Shown: one piece after another, positions 53,871-62,051 of the stretch
Layout of the letters: the number at the start of each line of letters is the position of its first letter
How positions within the stretch are numbered: the stretch's first letter is position 1
Assembly: GCF_028462125.1 (NCBI RefSeq)
Contig: NZ_CP115468.1
Coordinates: 2,013,097-2,077,096 of the forward strand
Direction: 5' to 3'
DNA length: 64,000 bases
DNA from: Leptospira sp. GIMC2001
GTDB lineage: Bacteria > Spirochaetota > Leptospiria > Leptospirales > Leptospiraceae
The notes under the pieces: generated by a model
Databases searched by the model: none
Told to the model about the DNA's origin: nothing
What the model saw: the letters and a program-made list of their open reading frames with translations, nothing else
Program-made: the position numbers and the translations under genes

Positions 53871-55694
53871 TTGGCAAGCATCGTGGAAAGTGATAAAAAA
53901 ATTGCCGTTGTAGATTTCGGGGGCCAATATGCCCATCTCATTGCATCTCGAGTTCGAAGGCTAGGGGCTTATACTGAGATCCTTTCCAACGAAGACTCAA
54001 TAGAACAATTCAAAAACTACGCAGGAATCATATTCTCAGGCGGACCATCATCTGTTTATGAGAAGGATTCTCCAAAAATTGATCCCGAAATTTTGAATTT
54101 AGGAATCCCCGTTCTTGGAATCTGCTACGGACATCAATTATCAACTCTTCTAATGGGTGGAAAAGTTGAGAACTCGGGAAATGCAGAGTATGGTCCAGCT
54201 AATATCGAAATCAAAAATCCTAAAAAATATGAAATATCTCGAGGACTTTCCAATCTAGAAAAAGTTTGGATGAGTCATGGTGATGAAGTTCGCAAACTTC
54301 CTGAAGGATTTGAAGTTTATGGATCAAGTGATTCTTGTGAGTTTGCTTTTGTTGGCGATGACAAAAGAAAAATTTACGGAATACAATTCCATCCCGAAGT
54401 GACCCATACAACACATGGAAATATCTTATTGAGCAATTTTATTCGGATTTGTTCGGTGGAACATTCTTGGAGTGTTGATCAATTCATAGAGCGAGAAATA
54501 AAAATAATCCAAGAACATGTGAGTCCTGAAAGAAAAGTTTTCCTCTTGGTATCTGGAGGAGTTGATTCAACTGTAGCATATCTATTGCTAGCTAAAGCTT
54601 TAGGAGCTGATCGTGTGCGCGGCTTGCTAGTTGACACCGGCTTTATGAGAAAAAATGAAGTGACGGATTTAAAACTCAATTTAAAAAAACTTGGTTTTGA
54701 TTTAACAGTTCGAGATGAATCTGAAGCTTTTTACAATGCATTGGTTGGCAAAGTCGATCCTGAGGAAAAAAGAATGATCGTTGGAAATTTATTCCTGGAT
54801 GCGCAAGCACGTGCTGTATCCGAACTCAACCTCAATCCAAAAGAATGGCTACTTGGCCAGGGAACGATCTATCCAGATACTATTGAAAGCGGTGGAACAA
54901 AGCATTCTCACAAGATAAAAACTCATCACAATCGAGTTCCCGCAATCCAAGCCTTAATTGAATCGGGTGAGATCATCGAACCTTTACGTGATTTATACAA
55001 AGATGAAGTTCGAGAACTCGGAACAAAACTTGGACTTCCATCCGAATGGACCGAAAGGCATCCATTTCCTGGACCAGGACTTGTCGTAAGAATGATTGCA
55101 ACGAAAAAAGATATTGAAGCAAACCTTGAGAATGAAATTCAATCATACCTTCAAAAATTTAATTCAAAAATCCAAACTAGGCTTTTGCCTTTTCCATCAG
55201 TCGGTGTGCAAGGTGATCAGAGAACTTATGCCAATTGTTTGGTTCTGAATGACTTTACTGAAGACTGGGAGCTATTAGATAAGATCGCAACGGATGCGAC
55301 TAACAAATTTCGAAGTATTAATCGAGTGGTGTTTTTACCAGGAGAAATCAATTTACCAGTAAAATACTTATTTACTGAATTGCATCTCAATCGGGAACTT
55401 TCTGATTTACTGCGAGAGGCGGACTCGACTGTCTTTTCTATTTTACACAATCGAAACATTCATAATGAAATCTGGCAGATGCCAGTTGTGATGGTGCCTT
55501 GTGGACGTGAGGTTGATCAGTTTTCAATCGTACTCAGACCAGTTGAGAGCAATGAAGCAATGACCGCAAATTTCTATAGAATGGATCGTGCAGTCCTGAA
55601 CAAAATGAAACATTCGATTCGCTCAATATCGGGAATTTCGGATGTGTTTTTTGACCTGACCAACAAACCACCTGGCACGATTGAATGGGAATAG
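53871..55694 (+). CDS. guaA: GMP synthase (glutamine-hydrolysing)
   Basis: A 607-residue enzyme that converts XMP to GMP. The N-terminal class I glutamine amidotransferase has C85 in GICYGHQL and His/Glu in FHPEVTH. The ATP-pyrophosphatase has the PP-loop VSGGVDST, and the C-terminal part has HPFPGPGL and the IEWE end. It is about 80 residues longer than most bacterial GuaA, with extra sequence ahead of the C-terminal dimerisation region. The start is TTG at 53871, or possibly GTG at 53883; neither has a clear ribosome-binding site. Two tRNA genes follow. Confidence 0.95.
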   Translation: MASIVESDKKIAVVDFGGQYAHLIASRVRRLGAYTEILSNEDSIEQFKNYAGIIFSGGPSSVYEKDSPKIDPEILNLGIPVLGICYGHQLSTLLMGGKVENSGNAEYGPANIEIKNPKKYEISRGLSNLEKVWMSHGDEVRKLPEGFEVYGSSDSCEFAFVGDDKRKIYGIQFHPEVTHTTHGNILLSNFIRICSVEHSWSVDQFIEREIKIIQEHVSPERKVFLLVSGGVDSTVAYLLLAKALGADRVRGLLVDTGFMRKNEVTDLKLNLKKLGFDLTVRDESEAFYNALVGKVDPEEKRMIVGNLFLDAQARAVSELNLNPKEWLLGQGTIYPDTIESGGTKHSHKIKTHHNRVPAIQALIESGEIIEPLRDLYKDEVRELGTKLGLPSEWTERHPFPGPGLVVRMIATKKDIEANLENEIQSYLQKFNSKIQTRLLPFPSVGVQGDQRTYANCLVLNDFTEDWELLDKIATDATNKFRSINRVVFLPGEINLPVKYLFTELHLNRELSDLLREADSTVFSILHNRNIHNEIWQMPVVMVPCGREVDQFSIVLRPVESNEAMTANFYRMDRAVLNKMKHSIRSISGISDVFFDLTNKPPGTIEWE

Positions 55695-55755
55695 TGGTTT
55701 GACCAAAATTCCATTGACTCTGAATGACTCTATAAAATCCTACCATTATGCACAG

Positions 55756-55827
55756 GGCGTCGTGGCCAAGTGGCTAAGGCATGGCTCTGCAAAAGCTTGA
55801 TCCCGGGTTCGAATCCCGGCGACGCCT
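55756..55827 (+). tRNA. tRNA-Cys (anticodon GCA)
   Basis: A 72-nt cloverleaf: acceptor GGCGTCG with CGACGCC, D arm GCC/GGC, anticodon loop CTGCAAA (anticodon GCA), T arm CCGGG-TTCGAAT-CCCGG and discriminator U73, as expected for cysteine. The outer anticodon-stem pairs are weak (one U-U and one G-U). CCA is not encoded. It lies 13 bp before tRNA-Leu. Confidence 0.95.
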
Positions 55828-55840
55828 CGGTATTCGTTAC

Positions 55841-55923
55841 GCCTGGATGGTGGAATGGTAGACACACAGGACTTAAAATCCTGTGGGAGAAATCCCGTGC
55901 GGGTTCGAGTCCCGCTCCAGGTA
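55841..55923 (+). tRNA. tRNA-Leu (anticodon TAA)
   Basis: An 83-nt class II tRNA. The acceptor GCCTGGA pairs with TCCAGGT (G1-U72 wobble, as in the E. coli Leu-UAA tRNA), anticodon stem CAGGA/TCCTG with loop CTTAAAA (anticodon TAA), a long variable arm (GGGA-GAAA-TCCC) and T arm GCGGG-TTCGAGT-CCCGC. The discriminator is A73. CCA is not encoded. Confidence 0.96.
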
Positions 55924-56076
55924 AATAGTTTAGACATGGTCTAACACCTAACGCATTCAAATCAAACTAAACTGTCATCCCAAAAGGGACGAGAACGACC
56001 AGACACCGATCCGATTGTAGCGACCCAAGGGAGCGTAAGCAATCGGACTGAGGGAAGGAAGCCCGAAGCGGTGGCT

Positions 56077-56129
56077 GGGACGGACGGAGCTTCGAGAGTC
56101 AGGATGACGAAGAAGCGAACGTGAGTCCC
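56077..56129. repeat. Structured repeat element R1
   Basis: Outer stem GGGAC (56077-56081) with GTCCC (56125-56129); the inner part contains GTCA-GGA-TGAC and a GCTT/AAGC stem. The apex reads CAGGATG. It is preceded by a GAAGCGGTGGCT module shared with R2. Confidence 0.7.
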
Positions 56130-56184
56130 GCACTTCATTTCAAACTGGAAAACAATTTTTATTTAGTTACATGAAGCGGTGGCT

Positions 56185-56235
56185 GGGACGGGTGAAAGAC
56201 GGAGTGCAGGATGCACGCAGTCTTGAGCGAGTCCC
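56185..56235. repeat. Structured repeat element R2
   Basis: Three nested stems: GGGAC/GTCCC (56185-56189 with 56231-56235), AAGAC/GTCTT (56196-56200 with 56220-56224) and GTGCA/TGCAC (56204-56208 with 56212-56216) around a GGA triloop. The internal loops are symmetric (6/6 and 3/3). The apex CAGGATG is the same as in the other elements although the stems differ in sequence. Confidence 0.75.
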
Positions 56236-56282
56236 GCAAATCACAGAATTTTCCATCTATATAAAATTCAATGAATGTGACT

Positions 56283-56335
56283 GAGACATTCATCGCTTCG
56301 AGAGTCAGGATGACGAAGAAGCGAACGTGAATCCC
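56283..56335. repeat. Structured repeat element R3 (decayed outer stem)
   Basis: Same layout as R4, with TCGCTT/AAGCGA and GTCA-GGA-TGAC intact. The outer stem is mutated to GAGAC and ATCCC, so pairing there is mostly lost. Confidence 0.65.
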
Positions 56336-56536
56336 GCGACTTTATTCTACTTCATAGATTTAAGAAAATATATTTACCACAAAGTTCACGGAGATCACTC
56401 AAAGTGTAAGAGAGAGTTGGGAATATTGTACTAAGTTTTCTGTTGTGATTATCGCACTTACAGGATGCACGCAGTCTTGAGCGAGTCCCGCCAATCATAG
56501 AATTTTCCATCTATATAAAATTCAATGAACGTGACT

Positions 56537-56589
56537 GGGACATTCATCGCTTTGAGAGTCAGGATGACGAAGAAGCGAACGTGAGTCCC
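56537..56589. repeat. Structured repeat element R4
   Basis: Three nested stems: GGGAC/GTCCC (56537-56541 with 56585-56589), TCGCTT/AAGCGA (56547-56552 with 56573-56578) and GTCA/TGAC (56558-56561 with 56565-56568) around a GGA triloop. It lies in the second copy of the 254-bp unit. Confidence 0.72.
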
Positions 56590-56743
56590 GCGACTTTATT
56601 CATTTGCATACATTGAAGAAAAGACTTTTATCACAAAGTTCACGGAGATCACTCAAAGTGTAAGAAGAGTTGGACACATTTCACGAAGTTTTCTGTTGTG
56701 ATTATCGCACTCGCAGGATGCACGCAGTCTTTCGTAAAAGGGT

Positions 56744-56757
56744 GGGGCTTAAGCCCC
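56744..56757. repeat. Perfect 14-bp palindrome at the end of the repeat array
   Basis: GGGGCTTAAGCCCC is perfectly self-complementary, with further imperfect pairing outward. It lies 12 bp after the truncated third repeat copy and marks the switch to AT-rich sequence. Confidence 0.7.
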
Positions 56758-56865
56758 CCGCTTAGTAACAATTCAATTATCTTTTTTCCAAAAAATCTAA
56801 TTCAATTTTGAATCACAATAAAGTTATATAAATTCAATTTATGTGATTTGTGATATTCTGCATTA

Positions 56866-56946
56866 ATGCGAAATATATTGAAAAAACTGGATAAATCTAT
56901 CGAAGAGCAAAATGAGTTTTACATTTCTCGCATTTATTACCAGTAG
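56866..56946 (+). other. 26-codon reading frame, possibly a gene remnant
   Basis: An ATG-to-TAG frame encodes 26 charged residues beginning MRNILKKLDKSIEEQ. After the TAG, 14 further sense codons follow before the next stop. It could be the decayed 5' end of a larger gene or chance. No clear ribosome-binding site is present. Confidence 0.2.
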
Positions 56947-57370
56947 CGATTAGCTTTCAATGTATCGATTATGTATGAGTTTCTTCTATAGCCTGTGGAA
57001 TTTTTTTCAAAATAGTTCTATATATAATCTAGATTTGAAGAAAATCACCAAGATTTTTTTAAGCCATATAGACTAATACTCAAATTGTATACGAATCTAG
57101 CTAAATGATTCCTTAAAAATTAAATTATAAGATTTTAAAAAGACCTACTAAAAAGGTTTATATGTCTAAATTTTTTTGATGAAATTAGAACTTAGAATAT
57201 AGTTTTATATACAATCACGTTAACGTTATGTGATAAAAGAATTACTATTGTAAATGAATAAAAGGCGGTTTAAACCCATCATGCAGCACCATTTTTTAAA
57301 AGATAATTAGATTTGCTACGATTTGTACTTCTAAAATATGGTGCCAAAGAAATTTAAAGAAAGATTTTCT

Positions 57371-58264
57371 TTATTTTTTCAATTCTGCACTCAACCTTTC
57401 AAATAATGTGCTCATTTTTGCTAAGTCTTCCTTCGTTTTTGTTACTTCATGAAGCAACTGAACTTTTGGATCATTGGATTCAGAAGCATTTTGAAAATCC
57501 AAATCTTCGTTTTCCTTCTGCGCTTCTGCCATTCCATTCATAATGACACCGATGAATAGATTTAAGATCACCATTGTTCCTGTCAGGACAAAACTTATAA
57601 AGAAAAAGGCGCCTAATACAGGTGTAGCGCTAGAATTAGTACAGATGGACTCAATGCCTCCGTAGCCGTAATTCTCGCAACCATACATTTGAATGTACAT
57701 CAAGTCTGTCCAGTCTTCTAAGGTAACAGCTCGAAACAAAGAGACCATAGATATCGCTAGATTTTTAAAGTGAACTGGATCATTTGCTCCAAACATAAAT
57801 ACAGCAGCAACCCCATAAATATAAAATTGTAGGACAAGCAAAAGGGAAACATAGCCCATGGATGGAATACTTTTTAGAAGTGCTGCAACTAAGATCTGTA
57901 ATTTTGGAATCGCTCGGACAAGCTTAAGAACCCTGAGAAGTCTCAAAAGTCGGAGAATGGTTACATACTGTCCACCTTCACCCAATGGAAGAAATGTTGC
58001 TCCAACAATGATAAAATCAAATACGTTCCATCCATCAAGAAAATACTGCCATGGCTTAGAACCAAATGAAGCCATTTTGATTACAATCTCTATAACGAAA
58101 ATCGAAATAATGATCTTATCTGCCAAATGTAAAAGTACTGACCAATCTACGGCAAGTTCATGATCGGTCTCCAATCCGACTAATACACCTGCTATTAATA
58201 TCACAGCCGTTATAAATCCCTGAAACTGAGGAGAGTCAGCAATTTTCTTTGCAATCAATGTCAT
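57371..58264 (-). CDS. Bacterial voltage-gated cation channel (NaChBac/CavMr-like)
   Basis: A 297-residue six-helix channel subunit that should form a tetramer. S4 carries a voltage-sensor ladder R105, R108, R111, K114, R117 (ILRLLRLLRVLKLVR). The pore helix leads to the filter TLEDWTD (181-187). An extended turret of about 25 residues after the filter contains C196 and C208, which might form a disulfide. S6 is LGAFFFISFVLTGTMVILNLFIGVIMN and the C-terminus (about 268-297) is a coiled coil, as in NaChBac-type channels. Asp at filter positions 4 and 7 recalls engineered CavAb, so calcium permeability is suspected. It stands alone next to the repeat region. Confidence 0.9.
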   Translation of the reverse strand: MTLIAKKIADSPQFQGFITAVILIAGVLVGLETDHELAVDWSVLLHLADKIIISIFVIEIVIKMASFGSKPWQYFLDGWNVFDFIIVGATFLPLGEGGQYVTILRLLRLLRVLKLVRAIPKLQILVAALLKSIPSMGYVSLLLVLQFYIYGVAAVFMFGANDPVHFKNLAISMVSLFRAVTLEDWTDLMYIQMYGCENYGYGGIESICTNSSATPVLGAFFFISFVLTGTMVILNLFIGVIMNGMAEAQKENEDLDFQNASESNDPKVQLLHEVTKTKEDLAKMSTLFERLSAELKK

Positions 58265-58361
58265 TTAAGAATTACCTATCCAAATATAAAATTTAGAACA
58301 ATCCTAATTAAATGCCAACTTTTGTGTCAATGATTAATAAATAATTTATAAATTTATAATT

Positions 58362-58391
58362 CCTAAATATAATTGTATTATACAATTTAGG
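58362..58391. terminator. AT-rich palindrome, possible weak terminator of the O-antigen-ligase-like gene
   Basis: CCTAA (58362-58366) pairs with TTAGG (58387-58391) and ATTGTA (58372-58377) with TACAAT (58381-58386) around a 3-nt loop, with a 5-nt bulge on one side. It lies 42 bp after the minus-strand gene's stop. A clean T run is missing, so its function is unsure. Confidence 0.35.
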
Positions 58392-58432
58392 TAAATTTTC
58401 CGCCCAAAAATTTACATTCTGTCAAAAATTTA

Positions 58433-60427
58433 TCACATGCTTTTCACTTTTTCGCATAGAGGGGACAAATAAAGAATCGGCAATTCTAATTTTTGATTCA
58501 GATCGCCATCATCGAAAATAATTTCGAAATCTCGAAACCGTACCTGTCCTGGGAATTCTTCCGATTTTTCCTTCACGACTGATTCAGGAAAGTCAAACCA
58601 ATTCTCACCTTGCTCTAAAGAGAAATATTTAGTTACTATCGGAGTCTTACTATGGGCTTTGTAAAGCTGATCTTGATCAAAACTATCTCGATCATACAAA
58701 GTAATGGTTGCTTTTTTTGGTGAATGAATCTGATTTTTTTCTATAAAAATTCCAATACTCATCGCAATATCTCGGTTTTTTGGAGGATCTCCGAAATAAT
58801 GACTAAGGCAACCTTCCAAGTAAATGGAACCTGGGTTTTTATTGAGTTGTATGTTTTCTTGATTCTGATAGGTGATTTTTCTTAAATGAATCTGAGCTGG
58901 GTCTTCGCTCGATCTATAAGTCCAATATCCAATACTCATCACAAGAAACAGAATTGTAGTTATGAATCCTGCAATAAAATGCCAAGGTCGAAAAATTTGC
59001 CGACCACCAATGAAAATTCCAACCAAAGCATAAAAAGGCAATACAACCTCATCATCCAATTGATAACATTGAAAAAAACCAGCTGCAAATAAAACCAATA
59101 CGCCCCAAGAAAAACTCTGAGTATATGTTTTTATGGATGCATAAAAATATGTCCAAAGTAGAGACCAAAAAAATATCCATATAATGGCAGTTAATATACC
59201 TCCAACGATAAAGAAGTGCATAAAATCATGATGCGCATGACCTCTCGGTGTGATAAATAGTTCATACCATAGTTCTTCATGTTCCTTTATCATTTGATTG
59301 GATTCTATAGTATGTATTTTGCGAAAATTGGCATTTCCAACTCCGAGAATCCAATTGCTTTTTAATACTTGGATAGAATTTTTCCATATAAAATAACGTT
59401 GATTTTCTGTGGTTTTCTGAGTGAGGCTATCTTGTAGAGCTCTCTGAATCAGCCAGTTTTTGCTCCAGGCAAGATTCATCATCACAACTATGCTTGCGAG
59501 GAAAACGATTCCTATTAAGATTTGAGCCCATCGCTTTTTCCAGAAATTTATCTGAGTGGGGGGTTCGATCGCTTTTGGTAAATTCTGATTTCCTTCTGAG
59601 AGAATATGCAATTTATGTGATTCGTAAAATCTATGATGGAAGAAAGTATAAATTTTGAATACAAAGATGGAAGCAATATAGATTGATAATGTAAATATAC
59701 AACCAATCCAAATAGACCGACTTTGATTATAAAAAACAACAAAAGTGGAAATGAATAATGCGAGGAAAATGATAATTTTTCTTATTGGACTAAAATCAAA
59801 AAATCGATGCAAGCAATAGAAAACAAATCCGAGATAACCCATTCCCAAAATTCCACCATAGGTTAGGTGAGTATTCATAAGACCAATGGGAAGATAGGTG
59901 AAGTGTCCGCCGATGACTCCCGCAAAATGTTGAAGTCTCTCTCCTTCAGGATATGCAAAACCCATAGATATCCATTTACCAAGACGATAAGGAGTGAAGA
60001 TTGATACAATTCCAGTGAATACAATAATGGCAAAACTCAGTCCGATAGCCTTGTGGATAACGGAACGATTTTCTATTTTTTTATAATGGAAGTAAGCAAC
60101 CGGAATAGAAAAAGTCATCCAAAAATCAGAAACTTCACCACGGAGAAAGCCAAAAACTATGGAAAAATCTCCGATTCCATGAATCAAACTGCCAAAGAAT
60201 ATGCTCACATAAATTCCCAATGCAAGCCAAAAAATTAAAGGAAAAATTGGGTCGCTCTCTTTTTTTCCTGAACTTTTAAAATTTCTAAAATGACTCCAGC
60301 AGCTTGGAATAAAAAATAAAAACGATACTATAAAGCTAATCTGTGAAATTGAAACAGAAAGAGGGAAGCTAATAATAAATATGAGGAAGAAGATTAAGGA
60401 ATAGAAATCAGCCTTTTTTGGTTTCAT
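58433..60427 (-). CDS. O-antigen ligase/polymerase-like membrane protein (Wzy_C family)
   Basis: A 664-residue integral inner-membrane protein with about a dozen hydrophobic helices over the first 490 residues. The central periplasmic loop has RYFIWKNSIQVLKSNWILGVGNANFR and the GHAHHDFMHFFIVGG histidine segment, both typical of WaaL/Wzy-type ligases that join or polymerise undecaprenyl-linked glycans. The last 150 residues are a soluble periplasmic beta-rich domain (IYLEGCLSHYFGDPP), which most family members lack. Its start overlaps the region of the divergent glycosyltransferase gene. Whether it acts on LPS or another glycan is not known. Confidence 0.82.
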   Translation of the reverse strand: MKPKKADFYSLIFFLIFIISFPLSVSISQISFIVSFLFFIPSCWSHFRNFKSSGKKESDPIFPLIFWLALGIYVSIFFGSLIHGIGDFSIVFGFLRGEVSDFWMTFSIPVAYFHYKKIENRSVIHKAIGLSFAIIVFTGIVSIFTPYRLGKWISMGFAYPEGERLQHFAGVIGGHFTYLPIGLMNTHLTYGGILGMGYLGFVFYCLHRFFDFSPIRKIIIFLALFISTFVVFYNQSRSIWIGCIFTLSIYIASIFVFKIYTFFHHRFYESHKLHILSEGNQNLPKAIEPPTQINFWKKRWAQILIGIVFLASIVVMMNLAWSKNWLIQRALQDSLTQKTTENQRYFIWKNSIQVLKSNWILGVGNANFRKIHTIESNQMIKEHEELWYELFITPRGHAHHDFMHFFIVGGILTAIIWIFFWSLLWTYFYASIKTYTQSFSWGVLVLFAAGFFQCYQLDDEVVLPFYALVGIFIGGRQIFRPWHFIAGFITTILFLVMSIGYWTYRSSEDPAQIHLRKITYQNQENIQLNKNPGSIYLEGCLSHYFGDPPKNRDIAMSIGIFIEKNQIHSPKKATITLYDRDSFDQDQLYKAHSKTPIVTKYFSLEQGENWFDFPESVVKEKSEEFPGQVRFRDFEIIFDDGDLNQKLELPILYLSPLCEKVKSM

Positions 60428-60459
60428 TTTTATCTATGTTAGGGAAACTGAACCTATCT

Positions 60460-61284
60460 ATGGAACAGTCCGTACCATCCAAACTTTCTGTTGCGATCAT
60501 AACATACAATGAAGAAAAAAACATTTCTGATTGCATAGAATCGGTTTTAGAAGTAGCAGATGAAATCATAGTTCTCGATTCTCATAGCCAAGACAATACA
60601 AAATCAATCGCTGAGTCATATGCGAAAGTAAAATTTTCAGTTCATAGTTTTGATGGGCATGTTGAACAAAAAAACAGAGCAATCACTCTTTGTTCGAATG
60701 AATGGATACTGTCGTTGGATGCAGATGAGAGAATAGATGACCAATTGAGAACAGAAATACTTAAATGGAAATCAACACCATCTCCAGTTAATATCAACGG
60801 CTATAAAATAGCCAGGCTTACTTGGCATATGGGTAGATTTATTCGCCATTCAGGATGGTATCCTTTGCATCGCTATAGACTTTTCCGAAAAGGTCAATCT
60901 ACTTGGATCGGAGAGAACCCCCACGATTATTTAGAAGTCTTAGGTCAAGGTCTCAAAATGAAAGGAGACATCATCCATTATAGTTTTACGGATCTATCCG
61001 CACAAATTGATACAATCAATAAATTTTCATCAATTGTGTCTTTTACTCGTTTCAAAAAAGGGAAGAAGTTTTCACTGCTAAATACTTTGATCAAACCGTT
61101 TATAAAATTCATTGAGATCTACATAGTCAAGCGTGGTTTTTTAGATGGCTTTCCAGGTTTTACAATTGCTATTGCTTCATCATTTTCAACTTTCCTTAAA
61201 TTTGCAAAAATATATGAATTAGATAGAAAGGGTCTGTTACGTCCGTCCAACTTAAGAGAAAGTTATGGCAAAGAAAAAGAATAA
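60460..61284 (+). CDS. Family 2 glycosyltransferase (LPS core WaaE/KdtX-like)
   Basis: A protein of about 274 residues from the ATG at 60460 (MEQSVPSKLSVAIITYNEE); in-frame starts at 60436 and 60418 are possible, but the latter overlaps the opposite gene. The GT-A motifs are AIITYNEEKNISDCIESV, DEIIVLDSHSQDNT and LSLDADERI; WHMGRFIRHSGWYPLHRYRLFRKG matches the LPS core beta-glucosyltransferase group. It starts a plus-strand group with an unknown gene, gmhA and an ABC ATPase. The sugar donor is unproven. Confidence 0.88.
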   Translation: MEQSVPSKLSVAIITYNEEKNISDCIESVLEVADEIIVLDSHSQDNTKSIAESYAKVKFSVHSFDGHVEQKNRAITLCSNEWILSLDADERIDDQLRTEILKWKSTPSPVNINGYKIARLTWHMGRFIRHSGWYPLHRYRLFRKGQSTWIGENPHDYLEVLGQGLKMKGDIIHYSFTDLSAQIDTINKFSSIVSFTRFKKGKKFSLLNTLIKPFIKFIEIYIVKRGFLDGFPGFTIAIASSFSTFLKFAKIYELDRKGLLRPSNLRESYGKEKE

Positions 61285-62050
61285 GCGCTCGTTGTTCCAA
61301 CGAATTTTTTCAGTTTTTGGACGAGATAAACACAAAGCCGAACCAGAAGAAGAAAAATTTATTGAAACCGCAGATACTATGGCAATCGAAATTGAAAAAG
61401 CTCGAAAGAAATTTGCGAATTTTTATCTCACAAGAAAACTTAAAAACGGAGAGGAAATTAAGCGAAAAGATTATACTATCAAAAAAACTAATGATAAAAT
61501 CTATCGATTGGAAGGAAAAGATTATCAAGTCGTTGTAATTACAGGTAATTCTCTCACAACAAAAGATCATAAAACAACTGGAGTTCTTCATGTATCCGAA
61601 TCTATTCTTAATCGCGCAATCCAAAGAGAACATTCTGATCTAAATTCATTTCTACAACTTTGGGATAAAGAAATTGATTTTACTGATATAGACATGGATT
61701 CAAATTTTGAATCTAAAAACATCCGAGACAAAAAAGATTGGTCAAGAATACTTACTTGGGATACAATCTGGAAGCAACAACTAATACTGCATTTACGACA
61801 TGATACACTAGCACTCTTAATCATCAGCCTAGGGTTAGAATTTGAAAAGTTCTATCTTGCAAATGCTACCATTAAACAAAAAAAGATTGTGCATGATGAA
61901 ATCTTCTATCTCAATCAAGGAAAAAACTCGGATGATTGGAATCCACATTCAAGGAATAAAACATTGACCGAACCTGATCTTGCGATTGCAGAACTGATTT
62001 CGACTATCGAATTTATTGAAAAAAAGATAGATAAGGAAAAAAATTATTAA
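61265..62050 (+). CDS. Hypothetical protein between glycosyltransferase and gmhA
   Basis: A 261-residue, highly charged cytoplasmic protein with a Lys-rich N-terminus. It overlaps the glycosyltransferase stop by 20 bp and ends 1 bp before the gmhA ATG, so it is clearly in the operon. A mainly helical C-terminal half ([28 protein letters not shown]) is seen. No known family is recognised and no signal peptide or catalytic motif is found. Confidence 0.75.
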   Translation: MAKKKNKRSLFQRIFSVFGRDKHKAEPEEEKFIETADTMAIEIEKARKKFANFYLTRKLKNGEEIKRKDYTIKKTNDKIYRLEGKDYQVVVITGNSLTTKDHKTTGVLHVSESILNRAIQREHSDLNSFLQLWDKEIDFTDIDMDSNFESKNIRDKKDWSRILTWDTIWKQQLILHLRHDTLALLIISLGLEFEKFYLANATIKQKKIVHDEIFYLNQGKNSDDWNPHSRNKTLTEPDLAIAELISTIEFIEKKIDKEKNY

Positions 62051-62051
62051 T

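Larger units (their letters stand above)
56207..56731. repeat. 254-bp tandem duplication, about two copies
   Basis: The block beginning CAGGATGCACGCAGTCTT starts at 56207, again at 56461 and, truncated, at about 56714, a period of 254 and 253 bp. In between, the copies share the ATTTTCCATCTATATAAAATTC, GAGAGTCAGGATGACGAAG, CACAAAGTTCACGGAGATC and TTCTGTTGTGATTATCGCAC segments with a few differences. The third copy breaks off after GCAGTCTTTCG. Confidence 0.9.
55924..57370. other. Gene-free, repeat-bearing intergenic region
   Basis: This 1.45-kb stretch between tRNA-Leu and the ion-channel gene has no convincing coding region. Its first part (to about 56760) is GC-richer than its surroundings and holds inverted repeats, four related hairpin elements and a 254-bp tandem duplication, described separately. 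TCCGATTG (56010-56017) pairs with CAATCGGA (56040-56047). The second part (56760-57370) is very AT-rich with many stops; only a 26-codon reading frame at 56866-56946 is worth noting. No transposase, integrase or CRISPR units are seen. Confidence 0.8.

Noticed and set aside
55841..55923. Abnormal G1-U72 pair in tRNA-Leu
   Set aside because: The same wobble is found in the E. coli Leu-UAA tRNA, so it is normal.
55730..55960. Minus-strand frames of 63-76 residues over the tRNA genes
   Set aside because: They span two clear tRNA genes; their protein-like look comes from tRNA sequence.
55924..56760. CRISPR array
   Set aside because: Repeats are few, long and interleaved, without uniform short repeats and spacers, and no cas gene is near.
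56077..56760. Integron attC sites
   Set aside because: The hairpins lack the conserved GTTRRRY/RYYYAAC ends, and neither cassettes nor an integron integrase are present.
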